A stretch of 23,756 nt of DNA, from the NCBI GenBank assembly GCA_036266155.1, contig DATANR010000005.1:1-23756 (forward strand), given 5' to 3'. Below the pieces are notes generated by a model. The model ran no database searches, had not been told where the DNA came from, and saw only the letters and a list, made by a program, of their open reading frames with translations. The DNA comes from SIAJ01 sp036266155. Lineage in GTDB: Bacteria > Planctomycetota > Planctomycetia > Gemmatales > Gemmataceae. Each line of letters begins with the position of its first letter. Position 1 is the first letter of the stretch. Of the stretch, positions 12,729 through 20,611 are shown one piece after another. Made by a program: the position numbers and the translations under genes.

Positions 12729-14027
12729 CTATTTGGATGCCTCAATCCTGTACAAGTGTGTAAATGTTCGATGGTAAAGCGCATGGCCGACCGCTGCCGG
12801 TGACGCTCGGCCGCCGCCATCGAGCTTGTTGGTGGCGATCACATCGAGCTTCTCGTCTGCCGACAGGACGAAGCTGTTGCCGGCGTCGTCGAAAACATAC
12901 CACTTGCCTTCCGCCAGGATCGGCGATGCCCAGACGTTGGCCCCGCGTGTTTCGAGCCGGATGTTCTTCCTTTCCTTGCCGTCCTTGATGCCGACGCACC
13001 GGGCGATCCCGCCCGAATTAACCATCAGCAGGTTGTCGCCTGAGACCAGAAACGACGTGCGGTTCGGGGCTCCCTTGTCAAAGGTCCACGCGATGTTGCT
13101 GTTGGTCACGTTGCCAGTCCCATTCGGTTTGATGGCCATGAGTTGCTTGCCGCCGTCCGAGCTGGCGGTGAAGACGAGGCCCTGCCCAAAGATGGGCCGC
13201 AGCCCGGCGTTCATGCCGCCGTGGACCACGCGCCAAACCTCATCGCCGGTCATTGGATCATATGCCGCGGTCGCTCCGGCTGACGGGCTCACCAGGAGCG
13301 GCTTGCCTTCGACGGAAATGACCAGCGGCGTCGAATACGCCTTCTTCATGTCGCCGTTCATCGTGTCCGGATGGAACTGGCGATCCTTCTGCCAGACGGT
13401 CTTGCCTGTCGCCTTGTCGAGTGCGACGAGATACTGCACGTCGAAGCCGTCGAAGGTCAGGATGACAAGGTTCGCGTACAGAATCGGCGACGAGCCGGCG
13501 CCGCGGTGGTGGCCGCACTTGAGGTCCTCGCGCTTCCAGAGCACTTTGCCCGTGGCCGTGTCCAGGCAGGCCGTCCCGGCAGACCCGAAGTGGGCGTACA
13601 CCCGGCCTTCCTCGGTCGCCGGACTGGGGGAAGCGTAACTGTTGAACCCCGCCCACTCCTCGTAGGGGGTCATGATGCTGGGCGACGTCTTTTTCGCCGG
13701 GCGCGGTGGGACTTTGATCTCAAACAGTAAGACGTCGTGGATCACTTTCCCGGTCTCGCGGTCTACGCCGACGGCGTAGAGCTTATCCCCAGTCTCGGTG
13801 GCCGTCGTCAGCCAGACCTGATTTCCCCAGACGACGGGGGACGACCAACCCTTGTCGTGAATCGCGGTCTTCCAGCGGACGTTTTGCGCTTCGGACCACG
13901 TAGTAGGCAGGCTGGTCGCGTCCGAGTGGCCGTCGCCGTGCGGGCCGCGGAATTCGGGCCAGTTATCCGCGGCCATGGCGACAACGGAAACTGCGAGGAC
14001 GGCGAAGAGCGGCAAGCGGATTGGCAT
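12729..14027 (-). CDS. Secreted PQQ-type beta-propeller protein
   Basis: This is a 432-residue exported protein with a signal peptide at 1-20 (MPIRLPLFAVLAVSVVAMAA, then DNWPEFRGPHGDG). The WPxFRGPxGDG start after the signal, followed by LPTTWSEAQNVRWK and GWSSPVVWGNQVWL, is the hallmark of a very large planctomycete family of PQQ-like/BamB-like propellers. Repeated blade motifs follow: LYAVGVDRETGKVI, CLDTATGKVLWKRE, LVALDKATGKTVWQKD, AYDPMTGDEVWRV. About seven blades are expected. There is no c-type haem motif and no dehydrogenase-specific cysteine pair, so a scaffold or binding role is more likely than PQQ-enzyme activity. It is a single gene divergent from 14188. Confidence 0.9.
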   Translation of the reverse strand: MPIRLPLFAVLAVSVVAMAADNWPEFRGPHGDGHSDATSLPTTWSEAQNVRWKTAIHDKGWSSPVVWGNQVWLTTATETGDKLYAVGVDRETGKVIHDVLLFEIKVPPRPAKKTSPSIMTPYEEWAGFNSYASPSPATEEGRVYAHFGSAGTACLDTATGKVLWKREDLKCGHHRGAGSSPILYANLVILTFDGFDVQYLVALDKATGKTVWQKDRQFHPDTMNGDMKKAYSTPLVISVEGKPLLVSPSAGATAAYDPMTGDEVWRVVHGGMNAGLRPIFGQGLVFTASSDGGKQLMAIKPNGTGNVTNSNIAWTFDKGAPNRTSFLVSGDNLLMVNSGGIARCVGIKDGKERKNIRLETRGANVWASPILAEGKWYVFDDAGNSFVLSADEKLDVIATNKLDGGGRASPAAVGHALYHRTFTHLYRIEASK

Positions 14028-14132
14028 GATCGAAGGCGGGTGAGAAGGTTGGAGGGCAGGAAGGCAGTTTATCCGTGGAACGGACAGATTGCGAGAATCG
14101 TTCGCACGTGTAGCGGCTTTTCAGTCTCGGTG

Positions 14133-14161
14133 CTGACCACCCGAGCAAAACACGCTAAACT
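14133..14161 (+). promoter_or_regulatory. Candidate promoter for the 14188-19121 gene pair
   Basis: CTGACC (14133-14138) and TAAACT (14156-14161) match the -35 and -10 consensus at four of six positions each, with the ideal 17-base spacer, 26 bases before the ATG. This is the best pair in the gap but is not distinctive. Confidence 0.3.
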
Positions 14162-14187
14162 GGAGCGGCCCGTGCGTTCCAACTCAC

Positions 14188-17100
14188 ATGCCCAGTTCCG
14201 ACACGTCAGATCGCGATAGTGAGCTTCTCACGCCGGCAGCGACCGTCGTCGATTGTTTCGACATTGTCCTATTTGAATTGCCGAACAATCGCGTCGCCGC
14301 ATTTGCTGCCGCCGCCTGGCGATTGACTGCAAAGCCGCTTCAATGGCACTGGCTACCGTTGGGCGACGACGCATCGAGCCGAGCGCTGGTTCGCCTAGAA
14401 GCGCCGCCACGACTGCTCGTCGAACGACTCCTCGATGATTCCCGCGGCGTGATGGTCGCCTTTGTCGAACAAGCGCCGCGCGTGTGGGTGCAACTTGGTT
14501 TCCGATTGGCAAGTTCTGCAATCCCGCAACTGTCGGCCGGCCAAATGTTCCTATTGCGGCCCGGACGGCGCGATGTCGTGCCCGATTCCATCTTCACGGA
14601 CGAGGTGAAATCGCTCCCGTTGCTGCCCGGGCCCAGCATGCTTCAATCACGCCCAGCGCCTCCCTTGGTCCAGGCAAGCCTGCGACTCGGTCGGGCGATC
14701 GGCCTGGAGCCACCGCGTCTCTGGGTTATCCGCGATGATGCGCTTGCACAATTGACCGCCTATTGCCGAAGCCTCCATCAACAACTGCTAGCGCGGCTTG
14801 CCGTTGCCGTCACCGCGACGCCGGATGGGCCATGCGTGGTGCTGCGTGCGATCAGCGGCCGAACAACACCGCCAGTGTTCATTGGACCGGCCGTCGGATA
14901 TATGCCGCTCCACGGGATGACCAACGTCTACTTGCCGGCTGAAACTCGGCTCTATCCGGTCGTCCGGCGCGATGTTCTGCGCGCGGCGCTCGGCATCCAG
15001 TTCGAGCGCGTCTATTGGTTGCACCCGCTGGAGCGCGGCCAAATTCGGGTCGAATCAATGCCGGCTTCGGCGTTCACGCCGCTGTCCGACTGGGTTGAAT
15101 TCCGCGTCGGCACGTCGACGCCGCTGGAGAATACTTGGTCGCCATCGGCTCGCTGGACGCCGGAGCCATTCGTCGAGCGCCCCGAGTCGGCGCGTGCCGA
15201 GACACGTCCCGCTCTAGAACTGACCGCGCCGGAACCGGCCGTGAAGCTCCCACGCTTGCGCACTCGCGTCTTCAATTGGATGAAGAAACTGCGCGGCGCA
15301 CGCCGTACGTCGTTGACTGCGAGGCAGATTGCGGTTCCCTTGGGTGAGGTCAATTCGAACACGCAGAATCCGAGCGACCGTCTGCACCTCGTCCGACCGG
15401 AACTGGTTCGACGTGCGATGGCTCGGTCTCAAAAGCTCGAGACCGAGTTCTTCCAGAGTTTGAAGAGCCCGGCAGTCACTGCCGGCAAGAGGCCGTGGGC
15501 CGAGTTGGCCGCCGTGTACGGCACCCTTGGCAATCACGCGGATGCGGCGTTGTGCTGGCTGAATGCTCTGTGGGAACAACCACGTCCGTCGGCCGAATGG
15601 GCCTGGGCCTGGCTTTGTTCGGAAGCGAAGAGCGCGCGGCCCGAAGTCAAAGTCATTGACCCTGCTCCGTGGTTGGCCTCGATGCCTGGGCCAGGCACAA
15701 CACGGGCGATGGCCGCCTGGGTCGTGTGGGCTTCCTCGCAAGCGACACCGCCGGACGTCCTGAACGACCGAGTTGCGGAGTTGCAAGCGCGGCTTGAGTC
15801 GCACGAACATTGGCTGCCGATGCGAGCGGCGTGGCTTGCTCGCGTCGCCCTGGCACGTGTCGGCCGCGGCGACGTCCTCGGGTTGGCACGCACCCGCGAT
15901 CGGCTGACTGATCGCTTGCTCGCCGGCGGGCTGAGTCTGGAACTCGATACGCCGTCATTCCTTCGGTTTGCCGGTGAAGATGTTCGCGAGCGCTTTCAGG
16001 AGGCACGGCGTTGGCTCGCTGATCGCCGTGAGTTGATCCACCAGTGGCTGGGCCGTCGACCCGAAGATGCGTGGGTGCGCGGCGACCCGGCTGATGGGCC
16101 CGGTCCGCTCCGACGTGTGGGGTTGGAACCCGATGTCGCCAATACGCGTGCTTACGCCGATTTGATGATCGCCTGGGGACTGTCTCGTTTCGCCGAGCAT
16201 GCGACTGCTGAAGCGATTCGCCGCAAAGGCTTGAACGGACTGCAATCGGACGACCCGGTGCATGCCATTCTGCGCGATGGCTTCAATTTTCGAATCGACC
16301 AGATCCGCGATGGTAAGCCGCCGCGCGGCCCACTGCCGGTATCGCTGGAAGAGCGCATTCGCGGGCTCGCAAGCGTACCACGCTATGCAGTTGAAAAGCT
16401 GCGTGAGCGATCGCGCATCCTGGAGCCAGTCGTTCGCGTGAACGGCTATGCACAGGTTGTGCACGTCGATCACGCACACAGGTCACCGGCGGAGTTGATC
16501 GCCGCGGCGCCGGCCGATCGCCTCCATGACGAGATTGACCGGCTGATTGAACTTGAAGCTCGGCAATCCGCTCAATCGCGGCTCGCTCCGATTATTTTGG
16601 CTGCGCTTGCCCGTGAGCCCGACCTTGCGGACGTCACGGTCGATCGGGTTTTCGATGCCTTGCCGTCGACTTTCAATGCAACTTGGAACGACCCGTCGAC
16701 GCAACACCAGTTGATCGAACGATCGGTGCTGGTCGCTGCCCGACGGGATCGGGCCGAAGTTGTGCGCGAGTTGGCGAACCGCTTCCTTCGTTTGGTCGAT
16801 GAGTCGCCACAGTGGGACATGCTTGACACGCTCGTCGAGCCCATTGTGCGTGCACTCCGTCGTGTCGACATGGTTGCTGAGGCTAACCACCTGCTTGAAT
16901 ATGTGGCTGAGCGTGTCCGGCGCGCACCGTTGGTTGGCCGGACGGGTACGGATCGACCTGATGAGAACCTGGCGGGACTCCGCGTTCTGTTACCCGTCGC
17001 GGCCGGATGGTATGCCAGTGGTCGCGATGAGTCCGCCCACGCGATCCTGGACGAAGCACGTACAGCCTTGTTTGCCGAGGCGACCTCCATTCCCGACCGC

Positions 17101-17394
17101 ACGGCGCTGGCATTTGCCTATGCCGCCACGCTTGGTCAGGCGCCTGTGCGGATTGCCCTTGGCCGACTCGAAGAGATGTTTCAGCGCCTGTCGGGCATCC
17201 GCGTCGGGGGAACCACGAACGCTTACTACTCGCTCTACCCGCTACTTTTGGTTGAGACGGCCGTGCGGACCGTGGTATCCGAGAATTTCGCACTCGGTCC
17301 GCAGGGGCGCGCATGGCTCGATGCTGACGAACTGGCAGTTCGCCGGCGAATTCGCGATGACTTGAAGGCCGGGCTCGCGGCCCAGGGTCTGTAG
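14188..17394 (+). CDS. Large two-part protein of unknown function (possible FtsH-ternary-system-type domain plus helical repeats)
   Basis: This 1068-residue soluble protein has no signal peptide or membrane segment. Residues 1 to about 305 are alpha/beta, with LQWHWLPLGDD, VAFVEQAPRVWVQLGF, PRLWVIRDDALAQL, TRLYPVVRRDVLRAALG, RVYWLHPLERG and MPASAFTPLSDWVEF. From memory this series resembles an accessory domain of the planctomycete FtsH-vWA-MoxR 'ternary' conflict systems, but I cannot name which one. A Pro/Glu/Arg-rich linker (about 305-400, with FNWMKKLRGARR) leads to a long, almost wholly helical half (400-1068) that looks like TPR/HEAT-type solenoid (AELAAVYGTLGNHADAALCW). No catalytic residues are evident. 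A Ser/Thr kinase gene starts 23 bases downstream, so the two are probably co-transcribed and this may be its partner or substrate (inference). Confidence 0.75.
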   Translation: MPSSDTSDRDSELLTPAATVVDCFDIVLFELPNNRVAAFAAAAWRLTAKPLQWHWLPLGDDASSRALVRLEAPPRLLVERLLDDSRGVMVAFVEQAPRVWVQLGFRLASSAIPQLSAGQMFLLRPGRRDVVPDSIFTDEVKSLPLLPGPSMLQSRPAPPLVQASLRLGRAIGLEPPRLWVIRDDALAQLTAYCRSLHQQLLARLAVAVTATPDGPCVVLRAISGRTTPPVFIGPAVGYMPLHGMTNVYLPAETRLYPVVRRDVLRAALGIQFERVYWLHPLERGQIRVESMPASAFTPLSDWVEFRVGTSTPLENTWSPSARWTPEPFVERPESARAETRPALELTAPEPAVKLPRLRTRVFNWMKKLRGARRTSLTARQIAVPLGEVNSNTQNPSDRLHLVRPELVRRAMARSQKLETEFFQSLKSPAVTAGKRPWAELAAVYGTLGNHADAALCWLNALWEQPRPSAEWAWAWLCSEAKSARPEVKVIDPAPWLASMPGPGTTRAMAAWVVWASSQATPPDVLNDRVAELQARLESHEHWLPMRAAWLARVALARVGRGDVLGLARTRDRLTDRLLAGGLSLELDTPSFLRFAGEDVRERFQEARRWLADRRELIHQWLGRRPEDAWVRGDPADGPGPLRRVGLEPDVANTRAYADLMIAWGLSRFAEHATAEAIRRKGLNGLQSDDPVHAILRDGFNFRIDQIRDGKPPRGPLPVSLEERIRGLASVPRYAVEKLRERSRILEPVVRVNGYAQVVHVDHAHRSPAELIAAAPADRLHDEIDRLIELEARQSAQSRLAPIILAALAREPDLADVTVDRVFDALPSTFNATWNDPSTQHQLIERSVLVAARRDRAEVVRELANRFLRLVDESPQWDMLDTLVEPIVRALRRVDMVAEANHLLEYVAERVRRAPLVGRTGTDRPDENLAGLRVLLPVAAGWYASGRDESAHAILDEARTALFAEATSIPDRTALAFAYAATLGQAPVRIALGRLEEMFQRLSGIRVGGTTNAYYSLYPLLLVETAVRTVVSENFALGPQGRAWLDADELAVRRRIRDDLKAGLAAQGL

Positions 17395-17417
17395 TCGCCG
17401 GCTACAATTGCCATGAC

Positions 17418-19121
17418 ATGTCCACTAGCCTTGCATCATCCGACGATCGGCTGGCTGCTCTCTTGGCCGAACTCGGCGAACAACAAAGCCGCGGACTGCC
17501 CGCCGATGTCGATGCGGCTGCACGTGCTCATCCCGACATCGCGGACGAGTTGCGTGCTCTCTGGGCGACTGCTCAGTTCGCCGCATTTGCTCTTCCAAAC
17601 GGCTACGCGATCACTGTGCCCGTCACTTCCGCGGAGCCGCCGGCACCCGATTCTTTTGGCGACTACGAGATCGTCAATGAGCTGGGTCGCGGCGGCATGG
17701 GCGTGGTCTATCGCGCTAATCAGAAATCTCTCGATCGGCCAGTCGCTCTGAAGATGATGCGTGAGGCCAGCTTGTCCTCCGCCGATGAGCGTGCGCGGTT
17801 CCGGGCCGAGGCCGAGGCCGTCGCCCGCCTCAAGCACCCGAACATTGTGACCGTGTACGAAGTCGGAGAGCAGGCCGGCTTGCCGTACATCGTGATGGAA
17901 TACGTCGAAGGTCGCACACTGGGACAGCGCCTTGCCGAAGGCCCCATGGCGCCGCGCGAAGCCGTCCGCATCGTGGGCCAGGTCGCACGGGCCGTCCAAC
18001 ATGCCCACGAGCGCGGCATCCTCCACCGCGATCTGAAGCCGGCGAACATCATGCTCCACAGTCAACAGTCCTCTATCCCCAGTATCCAGTCGGAATCCAA
18101 TCGACTGCAGACTGCGGACTGCGAACTTGAGACTTTGAAAGTTACCGACTTCGGTCTTGCCAAGCGTTTGGCTGTCTCACCCGCCAGCGCCCGCGATTGG
18201 CGGACGCAGACGGGGGCCATTGTCGGCACGCCCGGCTACATGTCGCCCGAACAAGCGACGGGTCGACGCGAATTGACGGCCGCCACGGATGTCTACGCTC
18301 TCGGTGCGATTCTCTACGAGTGCCTGACGGGCCGCCCGCCGTTTCAGGCAACGAACCCGGTCGACGCACTCCTAATGGTCGTCGAGCAGGAACCGGTTCC
18401 GCCGCGGCTTCTTAATAGTGCGATCGATCGTGACCTGGAATTGATCTGTTTGAAGTGCTTGCAGAAGCCGCCGGAATTGCGCTACGTCTCTGCTGGGGCG
18501 CTGGCGGCGGATCTGGATGCCTATCTGGTGGGTGAGCCGCTCTCAAATCAACCGAGCGGGTTAAGCCATTTCGTCGCCCGCATGCTGCGCGAGACCCATC
18601 ACGTCGGCGTGTTGGAAAACTGGGGCTTGCTCTGGATCTGGCACAGTCTGGCAACGCTCGTCCTATGTCTGTTGACGCAGGTGATGGCGTGGTCGCACAT
18701 CACTGATCATCTCGCATACCTGGCCATTTGGAGCGTTGGCCTGATCGCATGGGGAATGATCTTGTGGCGGTTACGCCGGCGGGCTGGGCCGGTGTTGTTC
18801 GTCGAGCGCCAATTGGCTCATGCCTGGGCGGCCGGCGTGTGCGCTAGCATCGGCATGTTCGTAATTGAATGGACGATGAAGTTGCCGGTGCTGACCTTAT
18901 CACCGGCGCTTGCAGTGGCCGCGGGAATGATCTTTGTGTTCAAAGCAGGCATTCTCTCGGGACGGTTTTACGTGACGGCGGCCACATTGTTTCTCACCGC
19001 CACCATCATGGCCGCCGTTCCGCAGGTCGCACAATTGTTGCTCGGCAGCGTAACCGCGGCAGCGTTCTTGATTCCCGGCGTCAAATACTATCGCGTTCGC
19101 CGTCGACGGATTGCGGCATAA
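17418..19121 (+). CDS. Membrane Ser/Thr protein kinase (Hanks type) with C-terminal membrane domain
   Basis: This 567-residue kinase has all core motifs: glycine loop GRGGMG (90-95), ATP-binding K112 (VALKM), catalytic HRDLKPAN with D205 and N210, DFG at 244-246, GTPGYMSPEQ (270-279) and DVYALG (291-296). Residues 1-60 form a helical leader of the type that precedes many planctomycete kinases and sigma factors (LAALLAELGEQQSRG). Between the catalytic loop and DFG there is an extra, variable stretch (about 214-240). After the kinase domain, which ends near 375, about six membrane helices follow (404-424, 430-450, 468-487, 491-510, 517-535, 538-555) and a basic tail, so the kinase faces the cytoplasm. 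No extracellular sensor domain is present. It lies 23 bases after the 1068-residue gene; no clear Shine-Dalgarno is visible. Confidence 0.95.
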   Translation: MSTSLASSDDRLAALLAELGEQQSRGLPADVDAAARAHPDIADELRALWATAQFAAFALPNGYAITVPVTSAEPPAPDSFGDYEIVNELGRGGMGVVYRANQKSLDRPVALKMMREASLSSADERARFRAEAEAVARLKHPNIVTVYEVGEQAGLPYIVMEYVEGRTLGQRLAEGPMAPREAVRIVGQVARAVQHAHERGILHRDLKPANIMLHSQQSSIPSIQSESNRLQTADCELETLKVTDFGLAKRLAVSPASARDWRTQTGAIVGTPGYMSPEQATGRRELTAATDVYALGAILYECLTGRPPFQATNPVDALLMVVEQEPVPPRLLNSAIDRDLELICLKCLQKPPELRYVSAGALAADLDAYLVGEPLSNQPSGLSHFVARMLRETHHVGVLENWGLLWIWHSLATLVLCLLTQVMAWSHITDHLAYLAIWSVGLIAWGMILWRLRRRAGPVLFVERQLAHAWAAGVCASIGMFVIEWTMKLPVLTLSPALAVAAGMIFVFKAGILSGRFYVTAATLFLTATIMAAVPQVAQLLLGSVTAAAFLIPGVKYYRVRRRRIAA

Positions 19122-19129
19122 GCGAATTG

Positions 19130-20503
19130 CTATTCGACCAAGTCGAGCGCCGCCAGAATTCGATCGCGAACTGCCGTCATCGGCAACGTCTCGATATCCG
19201 CCCCCGCGCCAATGAGAAGCGGGCCATCTTGCGCGTCGGCTGCTGGCAAGCCGTGGCTCCCGCGCATGAGCGATGCGTCGAGCGGCACCACGTCGAGCGT
19301 CATCCGAAAGCCGAGTTTCTTTTGCAAGAGCCGGCGAGCAATGCGCATCTTGGGGAAGGTCAACTTCGGGTCGAGGAACAGTTCGCACGGGTCGTAGCCG
19401 GGCTTGTGATGGATGGCCACGGCACGCGCATAATCCGGCGCGAGCCGATCGTCGAGCCAGAACGGATAGGCAAACCACGCATTGCGGTCGGAAAGCGCCA
19501 CCAACTCGCCGGCACGTTCGTGAGTAAGGCCGACAGCGCTACGCTCATCGCCCGCGAGCAATTGAGCGACACCCGGCAATTTTGCAAGCACATCGCGCAC
19601 GCGTTCCACGTCGTTGGGATCGCGGACGTAGACATGCGCTACCTGATGATCGCAGACGGCGAATGCCCGGCTCATGAATGTTTCAAGTTGCTCGCCAAAT
19701 GGACCACGCCGCACGGTAAGCAGTCCCGCCTCTCGCAGAGCGCGATTCAGATACACGGGACGGGAGACATCGCAGTGGCCGTACTCGCTGACGATCCACA
19801 CGCGTGCCCCAACCGTTTTGGCGGCGTCGATCAGGGGCGCACATGCGTCGTCGAGTTCGCGGACGAGCCGGGGCATGTCGCATCCTGAAGGGCCCTTGCG
19901 TTGTGGGTCGTAATCAAGGTGCGGCAGATAGACGAGCGTGAGGTCTGGCTTCTTCGCCGTGAGCACTTCCGCCGCGCAGCGTGCGATCCAATCAGTACAT
20001 GGCAGGCCAGCCATCGGGCCCCAGAACGTGTGGAACGGAAACTTGCCGAGCTTCTGCTCCAGTTCTTCGGTGTAACCGTCCGGGGTTCCCGTGATGCCGA
20101 ACACCTTGCTGCCGTCGATGCCATAGTGGGGCTTCGGCGTGATCGAGATATCAACATCCGCCCCTTGGTTGAACCACCAGAACAGCTTGGCGCATGTGAA
20201 TGTGCGGCCACGCTTCTTGGCGACTCGACGCGCCGTCGCGTAAAGCGGCTGCGCTTGTATCAGTCGGTTCGACTGTTGCCAAAAGCGCACCTCGTTGGTG
20301 TCGCGGAACAGCCAGCCATTGCCGACGATGCCGTGCCGATCGACTGGTTCTCCCGTGAGCAGCGTCGCCTGAGCGGACATCGTGACGGACGGCACAACTT
20401 CACTGAGCGAAATGGGTGTGCCCAGTGCCGACAGGCGCGGTGCATGTTGCAGCAAGCGCGGCGTCAGGCCGACGGCATTGATGAGGATCAGCGGAGCAGT
20501 CAT
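19130..20503 (-). CDS. Alkaline-phosphatase-superfamily protein, nucleotide pyrophosphatase/phosphodiesterase type
   Basis: This 457-residue protein has the fold signature of type I phosphodiesterases/nucleotide pyrophosphatases: the nucleophile region SVTMSAQATLLTG with T41, RHGIVGNGW, VYLPHLDYDPQRKGP with D197/D199, SEYGHCDVS with H243, and GSHGLPAADAQDGPLL near the C-terminus. The first metal-ligand motif, usually DG, reads INAVGLTP (Val in place of Asp), and the usual DHG reads EYG. From memory, a bacterial subfamily sometimes linked to the ebo/edb gene cluster shows the same INxVGLT start, so this may be a natural variant. There is no signal peptide. It ends nine bases from the kinase stop (convergent) and is divergent from 20612. 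No ebo-type neighbours are present. Confidence 0.85.
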   Translation of the reverse strand: MTAPLILINAVGLTPRLLQHAPRLSALGTPISLSEVVPSVTMSAQATLLTGEPVDRHGIVGNGWLFRDTNEVRFWQQSNRLIQAQPLYATARRVAKKRGRTFTCAKLFWWFNQGADVDISITPKPHYGIDGSKVFGITGTPDGYTEELEQKLGKFPFHTFWGPMAGLPCTDWIARCAAEVLTAKKPDLTLVYLPHLDYDPQRKGPSGCDMPRLVRELDDACAPLIDAAKTVGARVWIVSEYGHCDVSRPVYLNRALREAGLLTVRRGPFGEQLETFMSRAFAVCDHQVAHVYVRDPNDVERVRDVLAKLPGVAQLLAGDERSAVGLTHERAGELVALSDRNAWFAYPFWLDDRLAPDYARAVAIHHKPGYDPCELFLDPKLTFPKMRIARRLLQKKLGFRMTLDVVPLDASLMRGSHGLPAADAQDGPLLIGAGADIETLPMTAVRDRILAALDLVE

Positions 20504-20611
20504 GCCGATGTCTTACGATGATGCGTCGGCGTAACAATTCGGTAAAGCGGGCGCATCCGGATTCCCGTGAAGTCGGAATACATGTAACATCCCAATATTC
20601 GGGGCCATGCG

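Noticed and set aside
18869..19888. Rightward open frame of 339 codons across the kinase end and the phosphodiesterase-like gene
   Set aside because: It overlaps two well-supported genes and its translation has no recognisable domain.
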